A stretch of 5,219 nt of DNA, taken from NCBI GenBank assembly GCA_021802185.1, contig JAKAAV010000186.1, positions 1 to 5,219 on the forward strand, given 5' to 3'. Shown in pieces: positions 1 through 5,219 of this stretch. The translations under genes and the position numbers were made by a program. Each line of letters begins with the position of its first letter. The stretch's first letter is position 1. Below the pieces are notes generated by a model. That model had not been told where the DNA came from, searched no databases, and saw only the letters and a list, made by a program, of their open reading frames with translations. Source of the stretch: Chloroflexota bacterium. Lineage in GTDB: Bacteria > Chloroflexota > Limnocylindria > Limnocylindrales > CSP1-4.

Positions 1-1
1 C

Positions 2-1345
2 GCGGTCGTGATCGTGCTCGCCGGCATCCTCGTCAACGTGGTCGTCGGCTCGCGCTTCACGCAGTACCTCTCGCAGGAGCAGGCCGCGCGCCGCGACCAG
101 GTCGTCGCGATCCTCGCCGACGAGTATCGCGCCACCGGGTCGCTCGACCTGACGGGGCTCGAGGTCCGCCAGCTCGCCACCGCGGTCGGGGGTCCCGTCG
201 CGATCCGCGACGCGTCGGGCACGCTCGTCGCCCGGTCCGCAGGGTTCGGCGCCGCCCTCGGCGGCCCCATCGACGCGACTCCGATCGTCGTCGGCGGCCA
301 GACGGTCGGGACGCTCGACGTGCAATCGCGGGGCCTGGCGGCGACCGTCATCCGGGCCGCCTCGGCTGCGTTCCGACGGGGAATCGACCAGACGCTGCTG
401 GTGGCCGGGATCGTCGCGGTCCTCGTGAGTGTCGGCGTCGCGCTCTTCATGGGCCTGCGCATGACCCGGCCGCTGACCGCCATGGCGGCCGCAGCTCACC
501 GGCTCGGACAGGGCGATCTCGCGACACGCGTCCCCGTGCCGTCCGACCGCGAGGGACGCGAACTGGCCGTGGCGTTCAACACGATGGCCGGGAACCTCGA
601 GCGGTCCGAGCAGCTGCGCCGGCGAGCGGCGAGCGATCTCGCGCACGAGATCGCGACGCCGGTCACGGTGCTGACCACGCAGCTCGACGCGCTTGCCGAC
701 GGCGTGCTCGCGCCGACACCGGAGCAGCTCGCGGCGACCCGGGAGACGGCGGGCGAGGTCGCTCGACTCGTCGGCGACATCCACGACCTCGCTGCGGCCG
801 AAGGCGCGTCCCTGCATCGGGAACCGGAGCACGTTGACCTCGCCGCGCTCGTTGCCGAGTCGGCCGCCGCCATCCAGGCGCTGTGCGGCCAGCGCGGCGT
901 GACGCTCCTCGTCCCGGCATCGGACGCGACGCCACGCGCGCCCGCGGGCACCGCGCACACGATCGCGCCGGGCCCGTTGGCGTCGGGCCCGTTCGCCGAC
1001 GCCGATCCTCGACACCTCGCGCGGGCGCTGCGCAACCTGCTCACGAACGCCGCGACGTACACCGGCCGGGGCGGGACGGTCCGCGTCACGGTGGCGCGGG
1101 AGGGCCACCTCGCGAAGATCCGCGTCTCGGACACCGGCCCGGGGATTCCGCCCGAGCACCAGAGGCACGTCTTCGAGCGGTTCTACCGCGCCGATCCCTC
1201 GCGGGGTCGGGACGGGAGCCCGGGCGGGACCGGCATCGGCCTCACCGTCGCGCGGGAGCTCGTGCGGGCGAACGGGGGCGAGCTGCGCATCGAGTCGACG
1301 AGTCCCCGCGGGACGACGTTCGTCATCGAGCTGCCCGCGACGTGA
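2..1345 (+). CDS. Sensor histidine kinase, HAMP/HisKA/HATPase type (BaeS-like), 5' end missing
   Basis: Membrane histidine kinase that would sense an extracytoplasmic cue, autophosphorylate on His and pass the phosphate to a response regulator. Residues are numbered from the GTG at base 8. The end of a first transmembrane helix is at 1-15, an extracytoplasmic segment at about 16-127, a second helix at about 129-150, and a HAMP region at about 150-203 (MTRPL; EGRELAVAFNTMAGNLERS). The HisKA box is SDLAHEIATP with phospho-acceptor H213. The ATPase domain has an N box (LRNLLTNAA, N347), G1 (DTGPGIP, D375), F box (FERFYR, 389-394) and G2 (GTGIGL, 407-412). The frame is open to the left edge and the first helix is too short if translation begins at base 8, so the true start lies outside. 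The linker before the N box (about 302-330) is longer than usual and Ala/Pro/Gly-rich, and the H box has Ala where HELRTP-type kinases have Arg. The ligand and the partner regulator are unknown. TGA stop at 1343-1345. Confidence 0.93.
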   Translation, partial: AVVIVLAGILVNVVVGSRFTQYLSQEQAARRDQVVAILADEYRATGSLDLTGLEVRQLATAVGGPVAIRDASGTLVARSAGFGAALGGPIDATPIVVGGQTVGTLDVQSRGLAATVIRAASAAFRRGIDQTLLVAGIVAVLVSVGVALFMGLRMTRPLTAMAAAAHRLGQGDLATRVPVPSDREGRELAVAFNTMAGNLERSEQLRRRAASDLAHEIATPVTVLTTQLDALADGVLAPTPEQLAATRETAGEVARLVGDIHDLAAAEGASLHREPEHVDLAALVAESAAAIQALCGQRGVTLLVPASDATPRAPAGTAHTIAPGPLASGPFADADPRHLARALRNLLTNAATYTGRGGTVRVTVAREGHLAKIRVSDTGPGIPPEHQRHVFERFYRADPSRGRDGSPGGTGIGLTVARELVRANGGELRIESTSPRGTTFVIELPAT

Positions 1346-1356
1346 GGCGGCAGCCG

Positions 1357-1375
1357 GCCGGCCTCGAGCGCCGGC
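1357..1375. terminator. Possible hairpin between convergent genes
   Basis: The 43-base gap between the kinase stop and the thrB stop holds GCCGGC at 1357-1362 and again at 1370-1375. This self-complementary word could form a 6-bp all-GC stem with a 7-base loop (CTCGAGC). A third copy at 1353-1358 allows alternative pairing. There is no T tract on either strand, so it lacks the hallmark of a classical intrinsic terminator. Its position where two transcription units meet is the main argument. In DNA this GC-rich, such a hairpin can easily occur by chance. Confidence 0.25.
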
Positions 1376-1388
1376 GGCCCCGCCCTGC

Positions 1389-2636
1389 TCAGTCGAGGTC
1401 GACGACGATCGGGCCGGCGTTCCGAATGGCGACCGGCCGGACGCGACCCGTGAGTCCCTGCTCCCCGGCGGCTTCCGCCATCGCGCGCCCGGTCGCGTCG
1501 AGTGTCGGCTCGTCGTCGGCGAACGCGATCACTGCCGAGCCGGCGCCCGAGAGGCACGCGCCGAGGGCTCCGGCTCTCCGGGCGGCGCTGACCAGCAGCG
1601 GCAGCTCGGGATAGACGGCGGCCCGGTACGGCTCGTGGAGCCGGTCCTCGGTGGCCTGGCGCAGCAGCGTGTAGCGGCCGCTGGCGATCGCCGCGACGGC
1701 GAGCGCGCCACGGGAGACGTTGAACGACGCGTCGCGGTGCGGCACGTCCCTCGGCAGCGCGGCACGCATCGCGGCGGTCTCGAGCGGGCGGTCTGGCACG
1801 AACAGGACGGCACGCAGCCGGCTCGGGACGTCGAACCGGACGGCCTCGGGCCGGCCATCGATCATCGCCACGACGACGAACCCCCCGAGCAGCGCGGCGG
1901 CCGCGTTGTCCGGGTGACCTTCGAGCTCGCACGCGAGCTGGAGCTGGCGCCGCTCGTCGAGCCGTCCGCCGGTCAGTGCGTCCGCGGCGACGAGCCCGGC
2001 AACCACGGCGGCGGCCGAGGAGCCGAGCCCGCGCGTCAGCGGGATCTCGTTCCGCATCAGGATCCGCCACCCGATGCCGTTCGGGACTTCGCCGAGAGCC
2101 CACCGCAGCCCGAGCTCGAGGGCGAGCACGAACCGGTTCCGGCGCCCCGCTTCCAGCTGGCCGGCACCCTCCCCCTCCACGATGAGCTCGACCTCGGGCT
2201 CGGGCAGGACTTCGACGGTGATCCGGTTGACGAGGTCGAGCGCCATCGCGAGCGTGTCGTATCCCGCGCCGAGGTTGGCGGTCGAACCGGGCACATCGAC
2301 CACGACGCGCCTGTGGAGGATGCCGGGAAACGCCGAGGCGGATCCGGCGGTGGCGGCGACGACGGCCGCCGCCCCGGACTCGTCGACGGCGGGAGTGAGA
2401 TCTCCCGCAGCGTCCGTGGGATCGGGAACGTCCGCTGCGGCGGCAACGTCGGCCGTGGTGGGAACGCCGGCCACCGGCGCCGCAACCCCGGCGACCGTGG
2501 CGGGAGCATCGGCCAACGTGGCGGGAGCATCGGCCAACGTGGCGGGAGCAGCGGTCTCGGCCGGTCGTGCGTCGTCCGCCGGCGGCTCCAGCGCCGGCGC
2601 GTCCGTCGTCGACCTCCGTCGCCGTCGCGTCACCAT
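1389..2636 (-). CDS. thrB: Homoserine kinase with a long N-terminal extension
   Basis: ATP-dependent GHMP-family kinase that phosphorylates L-homoserine to O-phospho-L-homoserine, the substrate of ThrC encoded just upstream; cytoplasmic. The protein has 415 residues. The catalytic part begins near residue 107: the N-terminal motif [16 protein letters not shown] (114-129), the phosphate-binding loop [13 protein letters not shown] (198-210), GHPDN (240-244) and the C-terminal glycine motif [14 protein letters not shown] (359-372). This core of about 309 residues matches the normal family size. Residues 1-106 are extra: a basic start (RRRRR at 4-8), then Ala/Pro/Thr/Asp-rich sequence with seven-residue repeats at 33-60. 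I chose ATG at 2636 because GGAGG lies 7 bases upstream and it overlaps the thrC stop by 7 bases. GTG at 2633 (4-base overlap) is the alternative, with a wider Shine-Dalgarno spacing of 10. I found no well-placed start near residue 105: the valines at 92-93 use GTC, and GTG codons appear only inside the core. It is the last gene of the operon. The frame stays open far upstream through thrC, but that part is a shadow. Confidence 0.92.
   Translation of the reverse strand: MVTRRRRRSTTDAPALEPPADDARPAETAAPATLADAPATLADAPATVAGVAAPVAGVPTTADVAAAADVPDPTDAAGDLTPAVDESGAAAVVAATAGSASAFPGILHRRVVVDVPGSTANLGAGYDTLAMALDLVNRITVEVLPEPEVELIVEGEGAGQLEAGRRNRFVLALELGLRWALGEVPNGIGWRILMRNEIPLTRGLGSSAAAVVAGLVAADALTGGRLDERRQLQLACELEGHPDNAAAALLGGFVVVAMIDGRPEAVRFDVPSRLRAVLFVPDRPLETAAMRAALPRDVPHRDASFNVSRGALAVAAIASGRYTLLRQATEDRLHEPYRAAVYPELPLLVSAARRAGALGACLSGAGSAVIAFADDEPTLDATGRAMAEAAGEQGLTGRVRPVAIRNAGPIVVDLD
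2497..2550 (-). repeat. 21-base tandem repeat inside thrB
   Basis: Two identical 21-base units lie at 2497-2517 and 2518-2538, followed by the first 12 bases of a third at 2539-2550. The period is a multiple of three, so on the coding strand it duplicates the heptapeptide TLADAPA (ThrB residues 33-46) without a frameshift. Diverged heptads follow ([14 protein letters not shown]), which suggests that an older repeat array built this part of the extension. The perfect identity of the two units points to recent replication slippage. Confidence 0.9.
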
Positions 2637-3748
2637 CCGAGCGCCTCCACGACCCCCTCGACCGTCGGCGCGGCGGCCAGTGTCGGCACCACGTTCCGGC
2701 GTGCCGTGTCGGGGTCCTTGAGCCCGTGCCCCGTCAGCACGCACACGATGGTCGCGCCCGGGTCGATCGCGCCCTCCGCGGCCAGCTTGCGGACCCCGGC
2801 CACGGACGCGGCGCTGGCCGGCTCGCAGAAGACACCCTCGTAGCGTGCGAGGTCCCGGTACGCGTCGAGGATCTGCTCGTCGGTGACGGCCTCGATCCGG
2901 CCTCCCGACTCGTCGCGCGCCCGCACGGCCTTCTCCCAGCTCGCCGGGTTGCCGATGCGGATCGCCGTCGCGACGGTCTCCGGATGCTCGATCGGGTGGC
3001 CCTCGACGATCGGCGCGGCACCCGCGGCCTGGAAGCCGAGCATGACCGGCCGGGTCTCGACGAGCCCCGCGTCGCGGTAGTCGGTGAAGCCCATCCAGTA
3101 CGCGCTGATGTTGCCCGCGTTGCCGACCGGGATCGCGAGGTAGTCGGGCGCCCCGCCGAGGTCGTCGCAGACCTCGAACGCCGCCGTCTTCTGGCCCTCG
3201 AGCCGGTACGGGTTCACGGAGTTCACGAGCGTCACGGGGTGGCCGATGCCGTCGCCGTTCGCGGCGAGCTCGCGGACGACGCGCAGTGCGTCGTCGAAGT
3301 TCCCGTCGATCGCGACGACGCGCGCGCCCGCCACCTGCGCCTGGAGGAGCTTGCCGGCCGCGATGCGTCCGGCGGGCAGGACGACGATGACCTCGATCCC
3401 CGCGCTCGCCCCGTAGGCGGCGGCGGATGCCGACGTGTTCCCGGTCGACGCACAGATGACCGCCTTCGCGCCCGCCTCGAGCGCCTTCGCGACGGCCACG
3501 ACCATCCCGCGATCCTTGAACGAGCCGGTCGGGTTCATGCCCTCGTACTTGAGGAACAGCTCGGGGCACCCGATCGCGCGGCCCAGCGTGCGGGCGTGCA
3601 CGAGCGGCGTGAAGCCCTCACCGAGCGAGAGCGGCGGCGTGTCGGCACTGACGGGCAGGAAGCCGGCGTACCGGTGCAGGAGCCGCGGCCGCGCACCGGT
3701 CGTCGCCTGCTGCTGGCGGAGGTGCCGCAGCACGTCGCTCATCCGCAT
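2630..3748 (-). CDS. thrC: Threonine synthase, PLP-dependent
   Basis: Converts O-phospho-L-homoserine and water to L-threonine and phosphate, the final step of threonine synthesis; cytoplasmic PLP enzyme of fold type II. The protein has 372 residues, typical of the shorter threonine synthases. The PLP Schiff-base lysine is K78 in [10 protein letters not shown]. The substrate/phosphate loop [15 protein letters not shown] follows at 100-114, then [16 protein letters not shown] (175-190) and the PLP phosphate loop [12 protein letters not shown] (207-218). Later conserved stretches are [11 protein letters not shown] (240-250), [12 protein letters not shown] (263-274), [12 protein letters not shown] (308-319) and [12 protein letters not shown] (338-349). 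From memory of the family, the whole length resembles mycobacterial ThrC. The start was set at ATG 3748, with GAGG 7 bases upstream and a 10-base overlap with hom. ATG 3742 is the alternative and gives a 4-base ATGA overlap, but it lies 13 bases from the GAGG. It overlaps thrB by 7 bases, so translational coupling is likely. No key residue is missing. Confidence 0.97.
   Translation of the reverse strand: MRMSDVLRHLRQQQATTGARPRLLHRYAGFLPVSADTPPLSLGEGFTPLVHARTLGRAIGCPELFLKYEGMNPTGSFKDRGMVVAVAKALEAGAKAVICASTGNTSASAAAYGASAGIEVIVVLPAGRIAAGKLLQAQVAGARVVAIDGNFDDALRVVRELAANGDGIGHPVTLVNSVNPYRLEGQKTAAFEVCDDLGGAPDYLAIPVGNAGNISAYWMGFTDYRDAGLVETRPVMLGFQAAGAAPIVEGHPIEHPETVATAIRIGNPASWEKAVRARDESGGRIEAVTDEQILDAYRDLARYEGVFCEPASAASVAGVRKLAAEGAIDPGATIVCVLTGHGLKDPDTARRNVVPTLAAAPTVEGVVEALGW
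2644..2648 (-). promoter_or_regulatory. Shine-Dalgarno of thrB
   Basis: CCTCC on the + strand reads GGAGG on the coding strand, with 7 bases before ATG at 2636. It lies inside the 3' end of thrC. Its spacing favours the ATG at 2636 over GTG at 2633, and so supports translation of the long N-terminal extension. Confidence 0.7.
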
Positions 3749-5019
3749 CGGTTCGCCTCGACGACGGGAAAGAGGATCGCGCCGGGAGCCGACGCCAGCT
3801 CGCGGCGCGCGTCTGACAGCGATGCCGGGCCGACGAGCCCCGCCGCCGCGGTGGCGCCGCCGGCGGCCGGCGTGAACGCGAGCCAGCGGCGCGGGACGTC
3901 GAGCCCGTCGACGAGCCGATCCGGCGCCAGCGCGACCGCCTCCGGCAGGCCCGCCCACGTCGAGCCTTGGCCCCGAGCGATCGCGAGCACGTCCCCGAGC
4001 ACGGCGCTGCTCGTGGCCGCGCCTCCGGCTCCGGGTCCGACGAACGAGACGGCGCCGACGGGATCGGCCACGACGTCGATCCGGTTCTCGGGGCCCGCGG
4101 TGGACGCGAGCGGATCGTCGAGCGCGACCGCGGCGGGAAGCACGAACGCCCCGACGACGCCGGGATCGACGAGCTCCGTCGAGGCGACGAGCTTGACCGC
4201 GTAGCCTGCGGTGCGCGCGGCGGCGACGAGTGGCTGCGTGACGGACCCGATCCCGGGCTCCGCGTCGGCGCCCCGCGAGGCGTCGTCACCCGCGCGCGGG
4301 GGCGAGCGCCGGATTCCGGCCACGTCGGGCCAGCAGCCGAAGGCCAGGCGCACGAGGATCGCGAGCTTGTCCGCCGCGTCCCACCCCTCGACGTCCCGGG
4401 CCGGGTCGGCCTCGAGGTAGCCCAGCGCCTTCGCCCGCGCGATCGCGTCGTCGTACGACGCCGATCCCGATGCCATCTCGGTCAGCACGAAGTTCGTGGA
4501 GCCGCTCACGATCCCGCGGATCGAGGCGATCCGGTCCGCGGCGAGGTCGGACGCGATCGGCGACAGGACGGGGATGCCGCCCCCGACCGCGGCCTCGAAC
4601 CGCAGCGCGACCTCCTGGTCGCGTGCCAGCGCCTCGAGCTCCGCGCCCCGCCGGGCGAGCAGCGCCTTGTTCGCGGTGACGACCGAGTGGCCCGCCTCGA
4701 GCGCGGCCGACACGAGGCGCCCCGCGCCCTCCACGCCGCCGATCAACTCCACGACGACGTCGATCTCGGCATCGCCGATCAGCCGGGCACCATCGTCGAC
4801 GCACTCGATTCCGGCGAGATCGAGGTCCTCGAGCCGCGAGGGGTCGCGATCCGCGACGGCCACGAGGCGCACCTCGCGACCGCTCACCGATCTCGCGTGA
4901 ACGTCGCGTCGCAGCAGGCCGCGTGCCACCTCACGGCCGACGGTCCCGAGACCGAGCAGCGCGACGCGCAGGGGGCGGGTCGACGTGTGCGGGCCCGTGG
5001 GCGGCGATGGCGCGGTCAT
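3739..5019 (-). CDS. hom: Homoserine dehydrogenase, no clear ACT domain
   Basis: NAD(P)-dependent reduction of L-aspartate 4-semialdehyde to L-homoserine, the branch point toward threonine and methionine; cytoplasmic. The protein has 426 residues from ATG 5019. The Rossmann motif GLGTVG is at 23-28 after the strand [16 protein letters not shown] (113-122) carries the conserved Lys (K118). [11 protein letters not shown] (142-152) and [14 protein letters not shown] (169-182) follow. [23 protein letters not shown] (200-222) holds the catalytic pair D214 and K218, equivalent to the Asp/Lys pair of yeast homoserine dehydrogenase. The catalytic fold closes at [16 protein letters not shown] (328-343). 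The last 76 or so residues lack the PGVLA-type signature of an ACT domain. A low-complexity insert (about 238-256) sits just before the GYAVKLVA helix. ATG 5019 was chosen over GTG 5091 because residues 1-16 already precede the first strand and a -10 box fits a transcript starting at this ATG. No Shine-Dalgarno is visible. First gene of the operon; its 3' end overlaps thrC by 10 bases. Confidence 0.96.
   Translation of the reverse strand: MTAPSPPTGPHTSTRPLRVALLGLGTVGREVARGLLRRDVHARSVSGREVRLVAVADRDPSRLEDLDLAGIECVDDGARLIGDAEIDVVVELIGGVEGAGRLVSAALEAGHSVVTANKALLARRGAELEALARDQEVALRFEAAVGGGIPVLSPIASDLAADRIASIRGIVSGSTNFVLTEMASGSASYDDAIARAKALGYLEADPARDVEGWDAADKLAILVRLAFGCWPDVAGIRRSPPRAGDDASRGADAEPGIGSVTQPLVAAARTAGYAVKLVASTELVDPGVVGAFVLPAAVALDDPLASTAGPENRIDVVADPVGAVSFVGPGAGGAATSSAVLGDVLAIARGQGSTWAGLPEAVALAPDRLVDGLDVPRRWLAFTPAAGGATAAAGLVGPASLSDARRELASAPGAILFPVVEANRCG
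3756..3759 (-). promoter_or_regulatory. Shine-Dalgarno of thrC
   Basis: CCTC on the + strand reads GAGG on the coding strand, 7 bases before ATG at 3748 and inside the last codons of hom. It is short, but its spacing is better for this ATG than for the ATG two codons later. Confidence 0.5.
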
Positions 5020-5026
5020 CGGCAGG

Positions 5027-5032
5027 ATTGTA
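5027..5032 (-). promoter_or_regulatory. -10 box of a likely leaderless promoter for hom
   Basis: ATTGTA on the + strand reads TACAAT on the coding strand, one mismatch from TATAAT, in otherwise very GC-rich DNA. It ends 7 bases before ATG 5019, so transcription would start at or within a base or two of the start codon. No purine-rich Shine-Dalgarno lies between. No good -35 hexamer is seen: the 17-base spacer position reads GCATTT. This layout is typical of leaderless genes in actinobacteria and related high-GC phyla. It leaves no room for a leader peptide or attenuator. Confidence 0.6.
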
Positions 5033-5055
5033 GGACCCGGGCCATCGCGAAATGC

Positions 5056-5071
5056 CGCCGCCGCGGCGGCG
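5056..5071. repeat. 16-bp perfect GC palindrome upstream of hom
   Basis: The sequence from 5056 to 5071 (CGCCGCCGCGGCGGCG) equals its own reverse complement, centred on CCGCGG. It lies about 37-52 bases upstream of the presumed hom start, next to where a -35 element would be, so it could be an operator. It consists only of CCG/CGG triplets, and such words become self-complementary by chance in this kind of DNA. Confidence 0.3.
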
Positions 5072-5102
5072 TCGTTCGCCGGCGGGCGCACGTCGACACC
5101 GC

Positions 5103-5124
5103 GGGTGGCGGGTGGCGGGCGGGG
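5103..5124 (+). other. Potential G-quadruplex motif
   Basis: Four G runs at 5103-5105, 5110-5112, 5117-5119 and 5121-5124 are separated by loops of 4, 4 and 1 bases (TGGC, TGGC, C). This fits the standard four-tract G3+ pattern with loops of 1-7. The G-rich strand is the template strand with respect to hom, about 85-105 bases upstream of its start. The run is also a short 7-base tandem array. Folding is predicted from the pattern only. Confidence 0.5.
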
Positions 5125-5147
5125 TGGCGGCCGGCGCGCGGCGATGG

Positions 5148-5219
5148 TTCCGGCCGCCGTCGCGGCCGAGCGCTGATGATTCCGGCCGCCGTCGCGGCCG
5201 AGCGCTGATGATTCCGGCC
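5148..5219. repeat. 32-base tandem repeat reaching the window edge
   Basis: Identical 32-base units lie at 5148-5179 and 5180-5211, and the first 8 bases of a third follow at 5212-5219, where the window ends. Each unit holds a perfect inverted repeat, CGGCCGC-CGTC-GCGGCCG, giving a 7-bp stem with a 4-base loop. The bases just before the first unit (GATGG) resemble the unit end (GATGA), so the array may begin slightly earlier. The period is not a multiple of three, which argues against a coding repeat. No spacers separate the units, so it is not a CRISPR array. The full copy number cannot be seen. Confidence 0.85.

Noticed and set aside
496..1134. A 212-codon - strand open frame opposite the histidine kinase.
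   Set aside because: Ser/Arg/Ala-rich shadow; the + strand frame carries all the kinase motifs.
2637..3569. The thrB frame stays open for 311 more codons upstream, giving a possible 726-residue protein.
   Set aside because: This stretch is thrC read in another frame on the same strand: it is Arg/Gly-rich with no recognisable domain, whereas the thrC frame shows every threonine synthase motif.
3749..3958. A 70-codon upstream extension of thrC inside hom.
   Set aside because: It overlaps the end of hom, is Arg/Gly/Ala-rich, and a better start with a Shine-Dalgarno lies at 3748.
1635..4204. Long + strand open frames of 402 and 545 codons opposite thrB, thrC and hom.
   Set aside because: They overlap each other and lie antisense to three well-supported genes. 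Their Arg/Ala/Pro-rich products fit the mirrored codon bias of high-GC DNA.
5020..5091. A GTG at 5091 as the start of hom, adding 24 residues.
   Set aside because: The added residues are low-complexity, and this start would place the -10 box inside the coding region. The ATG at 5019 gives a normal N-terminus.
3967..5208. A 413-codon + strand open frame opposite hom that runs into the tandem repeat.
   Set aside because: Antisense shadow of hom; its end falls in a non-triplet repeat and the product shows no family motif.
5148..5219. The 32-base repeats as a CRISPR array.
   Set aside because: The units are directly adjacent with no spacers between them, so this is a simple tandem repeat.
5020..5219. 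A small gene or leader peptide upstream of hom.
   Set aside because: Frames open here are Arg/Pro/Ala-rich with no start signals, and the repeat period of 32 breaks any reading frame. No tRNA or other RNA gene was recognised either.

Overview
The window comes from a bacterial chromosome with very high G+C (by eye about 70% or more; not counted), with strong G/C bias at third codon positions. The gene order hom-thrC-thrB and the close match of the threonine synthase to the actinobacterial type suggest Actinobacteriota or another high-GC Gram-positive-like phylum. High-GC Chloroflexota are equally possible. The lineage call is an inference with low confidence.

Layout: (1) Positions 2-1345, + strand, hold the 3' part of a sensor histidine kinase gene. 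Its 5' end lies left of the window, where a response regulator gene would be expected. (2) Positions 1346-1388 are a 43-base gap between convergent genes, with a small GC-only hairpin. (3) Positions 1389-5019, - strand, hold a compact operon transcribed hom -> thrC -> thrB, with overlapping gene ends. (4) Positions 5020-5219 are the region upstream of hom. It holds a likely leaderless promoter, a GC palindrome, a G-quadruplex-type motif and a 32-base tandem repeat that runs off the right edge.

The three operon genes encode consecutive steps. Homoserine dehydrogenase makes L-homoserine from aspartate semialdehyde, homoserine kinase (ThrB) phosphorylates it, and threonine synthase (ThrC) converts O-phosphohomoserine to L-threonine. 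All three retain their diagnostic motifs and look functional. Aspartokinase and aspartate-semialdehyde dehydrogenase are not in the window.

Nothing here looks like a wholly new system; the core content is ordinary amino-acid biosynthesis plus a two-component sensor. The oddities worth a look are: a roughly 106-residue Ala/Pro/Thr/Asp-rich extension on ThrB that contains a fresh in-frame 21-base tandem duplication; a homoserine dehydrogenase whose tail does not look like the usual ACT regulatory domain; a start for hom with a -10 box placed as in leaderless genes and no Shine-Dalgarno; and the repeat-rich DNA upstream of hom.
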